Part shown: positions 1 through 5,148 of the stretch, piece after piece
How positions within the stretch are numbered: position 1 is the first letter of the stretch
How the letters are laid out: every line of letters starts with the position of its first letter
Source: Blastocatellia bacterium
GTDB lineage: Bacteria; Acidobacteriota; Blastocatellia; Chloracidobacteriales; JADJPF01
Assembly (NCBI GenBank): GCA_023265235.1
Contig: JAHFUF010000278.1
Location: 1-6,809 of the forward strand
Direction: 5' to 3'
DNA: 6,809 nt
Translations under genes and position numbers: made by a program
Notes under the pieces: model-generated
The model's input: only the letters and a program-made list of their open reading frames with translations
Told to the model about the DNA's origin: nothing
Databases searched by the model: none

Positions 1-743
1 GCCTTAAGGAAAGCACCATATGCAGCACGAGCAAGAGAAGAGCCTAAACTTACTCGTTTGACTCCTAAACTAGCAAGTTCATCAAGCGATAGTGATTCTC
101 CGCTACGCCCCATTATTACATTAACAGGCTTAGGTGCTACTGCTTTTACTACTGCATCTATTTGCTCTATTGTTTTGAGTCCAGGAGCAAATAGAACATC
201 AGCACCTACATCTGCATAAGCTTCAAGGCGACGAATTGTATCTTTGAGATCTTCTCGTCCATGTAAGTAGTTTTCCGCTCTTGCCGTTAGAATAAATGGA
301 AAAGACAAACTTTTTGCTGCTTTTACTGCATTCTTTACTCGTTCTACTGACAACTCAAACGAATAAATAGGATCTTGATCTCGTCCAGTGGCATCTTCAA
401 TTGAACCACCAACAAGCCCTGTTTGAGCCGCAAGCAAAATAGTCTCAGCACATGTTTCTGGAGCATCACCAAAGCCATTTTCCAAATCAGCAGAGACTGG
501 TAAGGAGGTTGCTGAAACTATAGAGCGTACATTAGCTAGGGTTTCTTCTCTTGAAACCGCACCTCTTCGATCAGGTTCGCCTATAGAAAAGGCCAAACCC
601 GCACTTGTTGTTGCTAATGCCTCAAACCCAAGCGATTCAAGTATTTTGGCCGAACCTGCATCCCAAGGGTTTGCAATTACAAATAGGCCAAGTTTCTCGT
701 GAAGTAGTTTAAAGATGTTTGCACGTTCTATTTGAAGGTTCAT
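1..743 (-). CDS. Isocitrate lyase/PEP mutase superfamily protein, partial (C-terminus off left edge)
   Basis: I translated this by hand from the minus strand: ATG at 743-741, then 247 intact codons and two bases of the next, running off the window. The protein begins MNLQIERANIFKLLHEK and has the TIM-barrel pattern of the isocitrate lyase/phosphoenolpyruvate mutase superfamily (PEP_mutase type): NPWDAGSAK near 25-33, TTSAGLAFS near 45-53, the metal-site stretch SADLENGFGD at 84-93, SIEDATG at 114-120, TARAEN at 153-158 and APGL near 186-189. The gating loop after IEDATG (about 118-135) has neither the KxCGH catalytic motif of isocitrate and methylisocitrate lyases nor the loop of true PEP mutase, so those activities are unlikely. 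A C-C bond lyase or decarboxylase acting on a small oxo- or hydroxy-acid in the cytoplasm is an inference. Family members are usually about 250-290 residues, so little is missing. The start has only a weak, distant ribosome-binding site. The gene is divergent from the methyltransferase/reductase gene. Confidence 0.9.
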   Translation of the reverse strand, partial: MNLQIERANIFKLLHEKLGLFVIANPWDAGSAKILESLGFEALATTSAGLAFSIGEPDRRGAVSREETLANVRSIVSATSLPVSADLENGFGDAPETCAETILLAAQTGLVGGSIEDATGRDQDPIYSFELSVERVKNAVKAAKSLSFPFILTARAENYLHGREDLKDTIRRLEAYADVGADVLFAPGLKTIEQIDAVVKAVAPKPVNVIMGRSGESLSLDELASLGVKRVSLGSSLARAAYGAFLK

Positions 744-775
744 AAGGTTTTACTAATAGATCCTACTTAAATTTT

Positions 776-806
776 TGATAATTTTTTTGATAACCTTTGG
801 TGATAA
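776..806 (-). repeat. Three spaced TTATCA repeats in the leader of the PEP mutase-like gene
   Basis: TGATAA occurs on the plus strand at 776-781, 788-793 and 801-806 (TTATCA on the gene's own strand), with start-to-start distances of 12 and 13 bases. The first two lie in identical 10-base copies, TTTTTGATAA at 772-781 and 784-793. They sit just downstream of the predicted transcription start. They could be binding sites for a repressor, or simply low-complexity AT-rich sequence. Confidence 0.4.
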
Positions 807-822
807 AACTTAACATTATTAA

Positions 823-852
823 ATCTTAATGCGCCAAAACCATAGCTGTCAA
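823..852 (-). promoter_or_regulatory. Sigma-70-type promoter for the PEP mutase-like gene
   Basis: Read on the minus strand, there is a perfect -35 box TTGACA (852-847), an 18-base spacer, and a -10 box TAAGAT (828-823; 4 of 6 matches to TATAAT). Transcription would start near 815 and leave a leader of about 70 bases before the ATG at 743. The assignment rests on the -35 match, the spacing and the orientation only. Confidence 0.5.
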
Positions 853-868
853 AATAATCGCGGTATTT

Positions 869-890
869 CTAACATAAAAACCAATGTTAG
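869..890. promoter_or_regulatory. Inverted repeat upstream of the minus-strand promoter
   Basis: CTAACAT (869-875) and ATGTTAG (884-890) form a perfect 7-base inverted repeat around an 8-base centre. It ends 16 bases behind the -35 box of the PEP mutase-like gene, a usual place for a dimeric activator to bind. There is no T-run, so it does not look like a terminator. The regulator is unknown. Confidence 0.3.
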
Positions 891-955
891 TAAAGCTTAA
901 TACAAAGCTAGTACCTACCAAAATTTGGAAACAAGCAACACAGAGCACAATTAAC

Positions 956-1002
956 GCCCAGAGATAAATCACTGGGCTATTCAAATGCCCCTAAGGGGCA
1001 TT
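956..1002 (+). promoter_or_regulatory. Two adjacent hairpins with a competing pairing; candidate structured leader
   Basis: Hairpin one pairs GCCCAG (956-961) with CTGGGC (972-977); inside, after one mismatch, a short GAT/ATC pairing continues. Hairpin two pairs AATGCCCC (984-991) with GGGGCATT (995-1002) around TAA. GGGC at 974-977 could instead pair with GCCC at 987-990, so segments 1:2, 2:3 and 3:4 are all possible, as in attenuators. No T-run follows on either strand, so this is not an ordinary terminator. It lies 160 bases upstream of the methyltransferase/reductase start. Whether it is transcribed is unknown. Confidence 0.35.
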
Positions 1003-1161
1003 AAAAGCTTAAGATGCTTTAGAACCAATAGTTTATAAAACACATTCTATGTACTATTGAATTAAACACCCCTAATGCTAGCTAATATTGCACCAACCAA
1101 ATAAGATCAATAAAATGTCAACTCCTTTAACATTAAATATTTATAAAAATGAGGCTGATTA

Positions 1162-2991
1162 ATGGCAAGGCAAACTTTAGACTTTCTTTCCTCTTTAGAT
1201 AAAGAAGTGCTGCTAGCTGATGGAGCTAAATCTACGGTTTGGCTTGAACAAGGCTTAAGCCCTGCTAATTCTGTAGAGCAAAACCTCTCCAACCCTGAAA
1301 ATGTAATAAAGCTACACTTAGAATATATTGAAGCAGGCGCCAGAATTATTGAGACTAATACTTTTCGAGCTAATCGCCTGCAACTAGCGCGTTTTGGCCT
1401 TGCTGATGAACAACGAGCAATTAACACGGCTGGCGTAGAAATAGCCAAAGAAGCAATAAAAAGAAGTGGGCAACGAAATGTTTTTATTGCTGGCTCTGTT
1501 GGGCCATTGGGTGCGTTAGTTAAACCTTATGGGAATATCACCTTAGCTGAATTAGGAGCAATCTACCAAGAACAAATTCAGATTCTTTATGAGGCTGGTA
1601 TCGATATACTTATGATTGAAAGCCATCCTAGTTTATTAGAAGCTCTAGAAGCAGTTCGAGCCGCTCGTACTTTAGACACACGTCCAATCATTGCACAAAT
1701 GACTTTTTTAGAAGAAGGACTATCTAAATTTGGTGATGAACCTCGCCGCGCTCTAGAAGCACTAGCCGCCGCAGATGCTGATGTGGTAGGGGTAAACTGT
1801 GCAATTGGGCCACACCACATGTATAACTTGCTAGTAGACTTCCTAAAGTCTACTAATTTACGTGTCTCAGTTCAGCCTAATGCAGGACAGCCACAATTAA
1901 TTAGTGGTCGCCAAATTTATCTTACTGCTCCTGATTACTTGCAAGAATACGCTAAGCTCTTTGTTGAAGCGGGTGTAAACATTATTGGTGGTTGTTGTGG
2001 GACTACGCCAGAACATATTCAAGCAATGGCAAAAGTAGTTACTGGACAAAGGCCCCGTCATAGCATTGTCCAAGTGTCTGTCCAAGAGCAACTGACCATT
2101 TCTTCTTCGCAAACCCAAATGCGTTATGTGTTACAAGAAAAGCTTGGTCGCGAGTTTGTTACAACAATAGAAGTTGATGCACCGCCAGGGCTTAACTATC
2201 GCCCTCATATTGAGCAAGTACAGCAACTAATGAGTTTAGGAGTTGATGCAATACAAATAACTGATAACCCAAAAGCTAGAGTAAGAATGTCTTCTATTGC
2301 CTTTGCTCACCTAGTACAAATAGAAACAGGCATAGAAGTTGTGCTGCACTTTACTTGTCGTGACCGTAACCTACTAGCAATTCAATCTGAATTAATGGGT
2401 GCTGCCGCGCTAGGAGTCCGATGGATCTTAGCTTTAACAGGCGATCCTTCTAGTGTTGGGGAGCTACCTGCGGCAACTTCTGTTTTTGATGTTAATTCAG
2501 CAGGACTAGTAAGAATCCTACATGGTCTAAATCAAGGCGTAACCCTAGCAGGAACAGATATTTCTATCCCAGCTAATTTCCATATTGGTGCATCAGTAAA
2601 CCCTGCTGCACCTAATTTGGAGACAGAAATAGATAAATTAAAAGAAAAAATCGACAGCGGTGTAGATTTTGCGCAAACCCAGCCAGTATTTGACCTAGAA
2701 TTACTTAAACGTTTTGCAGATAAGACTTCTCACCTTAACATCCCTATTTTAGTAGGCTTGATGCCACTTAGAGATCCTAGACATGCAGAGTTTTTACATC
2801 ACGAAGTTCCAGGAACAAAGATCCCTGATTGGATACGCAAACGTTTAACTAGTGCTAAACCTAGTGAATTGCTAGATGAAAGTGTTGCTATTGCTAGCCA
2901 ACTACTTGCAGGAATTAAAAGCTGTTTTCCTGGAGTACATATCTTAGTCAATGAAAATACTAAGATTGTTGAAAGACTCTTAGCACAATAG
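1162..2991 (+). CDS. Bifunctional homocysteine S-methyltransferase / methylenetetrahydrofolate reductase
   Basis: This 609-residue cytoplasmic fusion of two TIM barrels would reduce 5,10-methylene-tetrahydrofolate to 5-methyl-tetrahydrofolate and methylate homocysteine to methionine. Domain one (about 1-295) is the cobalamin-independent-looking homocysteine methyltransferase fold. It shows ETNTFRAN at 64-71, GSVGPLG at 111-117, and the three zinc cysteines C213 (VNCAIGP) and C278-C279 (GGCCGTTPEH). Domain two (about 325-605) is MetF-like: the E337 region (TIEVDAPP) matches the catalytic glutamate, followed by HFTCRDRN at 396-403, LALTGDP at 423-429 with D428 at the flavin-site aspartate, GASVNP at 476-481 and FAQTQPVF at 503-510. 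Length and order match known bifunctional proteins such as Bacillus YitJ. There is no B12-binding or activation domain. The usual N-terminal GAMGT loop reads GAKST (21-25). GAGG at 1151-1154 lies 7 bases before the ATG and supports this start. It ends in TAG and converges with the lipid operon. Confidence 0.95.
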   Translation: MARQTLDFLSSLDKEVLLADGAKSTVWLEQGLSPANSVEQNLSNPENVIKLHLEYIEAGARIIETNTFRANRLQLARFGLADEQRAINTAGVEIAKEAIKRSGQRNVFIAGSVGPLGALVKPYGNITLAELGAIYQEQIQILYEAGIDILMIESHPSLLEALEAVRAARTLDTRPIIAQMTFLEEGLSKFGDEPRRALEALAAADADVVGVNCAIGPHHMYNLLVDFLKSTNLRVSVQPNAGQPQLISGRQIYLTAPDYLQEYAKLFVEAGVNIIGGCCGTTPEHIQAMAKVVTGQRPRHSIVQVSVQEQLTISSSQTQMRYVLQEKLGREFVTTIEVDAPPGLNYRPHIEQVQQLMSLGVDAIQITDNPKARVRMSSIAFAHLVQIETGIEVVLHFTCRDRNLLAIQSELMGAAALGVRWILALTGDPSSVGELPAATSVFDVNSAGLVRILHGLNQGVTLAGTDISIPANFHIGASVNPAAPNLETEIDKLKEKIDSGVDFAQTQPVFDLELLKRFADKTSHLNIPILVGLMPLRDPRHAEFLHHEVPGTKIPDWIRKRLTSAKPSELLDESVAIASQLLAGIKSCFPGVHILVNENTKIVERLLAQ

Positions 2992-3006
2992 AAAAAATAT
3001 TTCTGG

Positions 3007-3750
3007 CTAATTAAAAAGTAGAAAACAAAAATAAGTAGGAGCAACCTGCATAGTGGCATTGTCCCAGCCATGCGGCGATATCCCTTCTAATAAAGCACTA
3101 ACAAACCCTATTAGGAAAATAATTAGCAAGTTATTTATAGATAACTCCCAAGGTTGAAATACCATTAAAGCTAGACTTGTTGCTAAGCTTGAGACAATTA
3201 ATACACCTAATGAACCTTCATAACTTCTAGTAGTTTTGTGTTTACTCAAAGTAGGAACAACATACTTATGTCTTCCCCATTTCACTCCAACAAGTTCACC
3301 GGCTGCATCCCCTAATCCAACAACAAGATAACCAACTATTGCTACTGGGCCAAATAAATAATTGCTGATAAATCCTCCTATTAATGCAGCCAAATAAGGC
3401 ACGACAATATAATAGGTTTTGTAGGGCGCGTCCTTTTCCCTAGCCATAGCTTGATACAAAGGGTGGTTTTCTCCTCTTATCACTGCGTAAATTACTACTA
3501 GTGAAGTCATTGCTGCATAGAGGAGAACTAAGGGTAGCCCATAGATTTTTTGCAAAACAAATGCGGTGAGGAAAGCTATAATATGGAATGGTTTACGGGC
3601 ATAGTCTGGTTTTATTTTTTTGGTAAGTTTTAGATACCCTATAACTTGCAAATAGCTATAAGTCCAAATGATAAAAATCGGCGACCAGAAAATTATTGTT
3701 TCTAGAGAAGGAATGTTTTCAATAAAAAAGCTAATTATCCTGTTTAACAT
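3007..3750 (-). CDS. Dolichol/phytol-kinase family CTP-dependent lipid kinase-like membrane protein
   Basis: This is a 247-residue polytopic membrane protein with roughly six or seven hydrophobic segments (around 17-38, 54-74, 75-92, 113-133, 134-155, 181-199, 205-222). It shows the motif set of the CTP-dependent prenol/phytol/diacylglycerol kinases, which are related to phosphatidate cytidylyltransferase: R52-K53-x2-H56 near the N-terminus, a glycine-rich G145-L-G-D148 with GELVGVKWGRHKY (151-163), TTRSYEGSLG at 173-182, and E222 with WDN (229-231) and P238 near the end. Known members phosphorylate a lipid alcohol with CTP at the cytoplasmic face; the substrate here cannot be read from sequence. 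A perfect AGGAGG (3762-3757) lies 6 bases before the start. The start overlaps the upstream CDP-alcohol gene by 7 bases (shared ATGTTAA), so the two are almost certainly co-transcribed and translationally coupled. A cytidylyltransferase role is the main alternative. Confidence 0.82.
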   Translation of the reverse strand: MLNRIISFFIENIPSLETIIFWSPIFIIWTYSYLQVIGYLKLTKKIKPDYARKPFHIIAFLTAFVLQKIYGLPLVLLYAAMTSLVVIYAVIRGENHPLYQAMAREKDAPYKTYYIVVPYLAALIGGFISNYLFGPVAIVGYLVVGLGDAAGELVGVKWGRHKYVVPTLSKHKTTRSYEGSLGVLIVSSLATSLALMVFQPWELSINNLLIIFLIGFVSALLEGISPHGWDNATMQVAPTYFCFLLFN

Positions 3751-4361
3751 AGGCTTCCTCCTCTAGTTTGGGTTTTAGCCATTTTTAGCCATTCATTGCG
3801 AATTTTTATGGCTGCAAGTATTGTCCAAACGTCGCAATGCCATTTAGGAAGGACTAAACCAATTATTATCCCTTCAATATTACTAATAGCAGCTAAAAAT
3901 ATTGAGATCCAAAAAAAGAAAGGCTGCTCAAATTGAAATAGCGCGACAACTGCAATAAATAAGGCTAAAGCGCGTAATTTAGCGATGTAAGAGTGGTAGC
4001 TAGTTAGTTTACCAAACTTAATCAAACTAACAGACCAGTTGGTTAGCTGTAGTAGCATAACTAGTATCATTGGCAAATAAAACTGGGAAATGGCTGTTTT
4101 ATAAGTCAAACAGATACTAGTAATTAAGCAAATATAAAAAACTATATCCACATAACTATCAAGTATTCTCAATCTAGTTGTAGCCATTTTCAAACGCCTA
4201 GCAATCATTCCATCTAAAAGGTCAGAAAGAAACGCTAGAGAAACCCCAACTAAAAAGAACCTATTGACTTTATTATCTAAAGCATCACCTAGTAGCAAAA
4301 ATGCGATCCCTAAGCGCAACCAAATCAACAAGCTAGGAAGAAGCAAAATAAAATCCTTCAT
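3744..4361 (-). CDS. CDP-alcohol phosphatidyltransferase family membrane protein
   Basis: This 205-residue integral membrane protein has about six hydrophobic segments (4-24, 34-46, 73-89, 94-114, 131-148, 150-172). The family signature is DGx2ARx8Gx3Dx3D. Here D47-x2-D50-G51-x2-A54-R55-x8-L64-x3-D68-x3-D72 keeps all four metal-binding aspartates and the AR pair but has leucine in place of the second glycine. The family transfers a phospho-alcohol from a CDP-alcohol to an acceptor alcohol (PgsA, PssA, PI/PIP synthases), releasing CMP. The acceptor and donor here are not identifiable, and no cardiolipin, PgsA or PssA assignment is justified. A polar stretch GKLTSYHSYIAKLRA (117-131) between membrane segments resembles the K/H-containing loop in some relatives. 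It is the first gene of a two-gene operon. AGGGGG (4373-4368) sits 6 bases before the ATG and supports the start. The gene ends in TAA inside the start of the lipid kinase-like gene. Confidence 0.88.
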   Translation of the reverse strand: MKDFILLLPSLLIWLRLGIAFLLLGDALDNKVNRFFLVGVSLAFLSDLLDGMIARRLKMATTRLRILDSYVDIVFYICLITSICLTYKTAISQFYLPMILVMLLQLTNWSVSLIKFGKLTSYHSYIAKLRALALFIAVVALFQFEQPFFFWISIFLAAISNIEGIIIGLVLPKWHCDVWTILAAIKIRNEWLKMAKTQTRGGSLC

Positions 4362-4662
4362 AATTTACCCCCTATTAAGTTTTTACTGGGTAATAATGAA
4401 GGGTATTAATTAACAAAACTAGAATGGCTGTTTGGGTTTTACAACCTACACAATAAACATGATCAGGAATAAAAATAAGTACTGTAAGTGCTTATAAAGC
4501 AACAATAATGATTTCTAAAGGCTTCCTTAAACCTTATTCCAAGAATGTCTATTTTGTTTTCTTTATTTTCGGCAAAAGTTTTTATAGCTTTGTATGTTTT
4601 TAACTAGTAATTACGTCTTAAAAAACTATCAGAAGTTTTCTACAAAAACTGGGAGAAACAAA
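4362..4662. other. Divergent intergenic region, 301 bases
   Basis: This lies between the lipid operon (minus) and the small beta protein gene (plus). I found no RNA gene and no ORF I would call; an in-frame extension of the plus gene to an ATG at 4594 is possible but unlikely. The only distinct structure is the near-palindrome at 4476-4494. AT-richness gives many poor -10 look-alikes (for example TATAGC at 4583-4588), but none has a matching -35 box at proper spacing, so no promoter is called. Confidence 0.65.
4476..4494. promoter_or_regulatory. Near-palindrome, candidate operator
   Basis: TAAGTACT (4476-4483) and AGTGCTTA (4487-4494) form an 8-base inverted repeat with a GTA centre and one G-T type mismatch. 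It lies about 115 bases upstream of the lipid operon start and about 170 upstream of the small plus-strand gene, so it could serve either one. The 3-base loop and lack of a T-run make a DNA-binding site more likely than a terminator. Confidence 0.3.
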
Positions 4663-4998
4663 ATGAAAATTAGAAACAACAATCCTTTAGATTTAGAAGG
4701 TAATGATGGTGAAGTCATTATCGTAGAAGTTAGAGCTTTTGGTACTAACCATGCAGTTAACTATAACTTAGATGGCATAGGTGGTAGGCTAAACGCTGCT
4801 CCTAATCTAGTATTTACCCTAAATAAAGCTACACACGACCCAAGTATATTAGTTATGTTTTTTACCTTTACTACTAATAATGGCGGTGTTTACGAGATAG
4901 AGCTTACAGGTAGTGCAGGCGGTAGATCTCATTACACTGTTACTCAATTACCAAACCTGGCAGCCAATGCTATTGCTTATACAATAGATGTAATCTAG
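4663..4998 (+). CDS. Small hypothetical protein, probably all-beta
   Basis: I do not recognise a named family. From the ATG at 4663 the product is 111 residues and starts MKIRNNNPLDLEGNDGEV. GGGAG at 4651-4655 lies 7 bases before this ATG, which favours it over the in-frame ATG at 4594; that start lacks a good ribosome-binding site and would add 23 basic residues. There is no signal peptide, membrane segment or cysteine. The sequence alternates polar and hydrophobic residues with Gly/Asn turns (VIIVEVRAFGT 18-28, VNYNLDG 32-38, LVFTLNK 49-55, ILVMFFTFT 62-70, GGVYEIELTG 74-83, AIAYTIDVI 103-111), which suggests a single small beta-sandwich or barrel of about seven strands in the cytoplasm. 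No catalytic motif is visible. It stands alone between an intergenic region and a terminator. Confidence 0.82.
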   Translation: MKIRNNNPLDLEGNDGEVIIVEVRAFGTNHAVNYNLDGIGGRLNAAPNLVFTLNKATHDPSILVMFFTFTTNNGGVYEIELTGSAGGRSHYTVTQLPNLAANAIAYTIDVI

Positions 4999-5009
4999 TA
5001 AACCACTTA

Positions 5010-5041
5010 CCCACTAAAGAGAACTTCTAGTGGGTTCTCTT
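5010..5041 (+). terminator. Overlapping inverted repeats after the small beta protein gene, likely terminator
   Basis: CCCACTA (5010-5016) pairs with TAGTGGG (5028-5034) as a 7-base stem followed by the pyrimidine-rich TTCTCTT. A second, exclusive pairing joins AAGAGAAC (5017-5024) to GTTCTCTT (5034-5041). The first fits a rho-independent terminator 11 bases after the stop codon, though the tail is a mixed T/C run rather than a clean T-run. Confidence 0.55.
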
Positions 5042-5052
5042 GCTAACTTATA

Positions 5053-5103
5053 AAGACCACAAAACTTAGTTTTATTAGAGCATTTATTAAATGCTTGGGT
5101 CTT
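5053..5103 (+). promoter_or_regulatory. Nested inverted repeats upstream of the secreted-protein gene
   Basis: An outer 6-base pairing AAGACC (5053-5058) / GGTCTT (5098-5103) encloses an inner perfect hairpin AGCATTT (5079-5085) / AAATGCT (5089-5095) with an ATT loop. It sits 46-96 bases before the ATG at 5149. It may be an untranslated-leader fold or a protein-binding site; there is no T-run after it. Confidence 0.35.
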
Positions 5104-5121
5104 AGTGTGTCTACCTAAAAT
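5095..5121 (+). promoter_or_regulatory. Weak candidate promoter for the secreted-protein gene
   Basis: TAAAAT at 5116-5121 matches five of six -10 positions. The only -35-like box, TTGGGT at 5095-5100, matches three of six and is 15 bases away, which is short. If real, the transcript would start near 5128 with a very short leader carrying only the ribosome-binding site GAAAGGA (5132-5138). Confidence 0.25.
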
Positions 5122-5148
5122 ATACATTTTTGAAAGGACTATGCTGTT

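Larger units (their letters stand above)
744..1161. other. Divergent intergenic region, 418 bases
   Basis: This stretch between two divergent genes contains no convincing open reading frame. The left part holds the promoter, the TTATCA repeats and the inverted repeat that belong to the minus-strand gene. The middle (956-1002) holds two adjacent hairpins. For the plus-strand gene I see no promoter that meets a reasonable standard: TTGAAT at 1057-1062 and TAATAT at 1083-1088 are 20 bases apart, which is too far. I looked by eye for SAM, cobalamin and tetrahydrofolate riboswitch signatures, given the downstream methionine/folate gene, and recognised none. Confidence 0.7.

Noticed and set aside
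984..1002. Perfect GC-rich hairpin as a rho-independent terminator
   Set aside because: Neither strand has a T-run after the stem and both flanking genes point away from it.
744..1161. SAM, cobalamin or tetrahydrofolate riboswitch for the methionine/folate gene
   Set aside because: I could not match any of the conserved core sequences by eye; a covariance-model scan would settle it.
1107..1448. Minus-strand open frame of 113 codons over the start of the methyltransferase/reductase gene
   Set aside because: It lies antisense to a confidently assigned gene, has Ser/Ala/Arg-rich shadow composition and no ribosome-binding site.
4553..4592. Bacteroidetes-type promoter (TTTG ... TAnnTTTG) before the small protein gene
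   Set aside because: TAGCTTTG at 4585-4592 matches the -7 motif, but the TTTG at 4553-4556 is 28 bases away (about 19-21 expected) and the strong Shine-Dalgarno sites argue against that phylum.
4594..4662. N-terminal extension of the small beta protein from an ATG at 4594
   Set aside because: No ribosome-binding site fits 4594, the extra residues look like translated leader, and GGGAG at 4651-4655 is ideally placed for the ATG at 4663.
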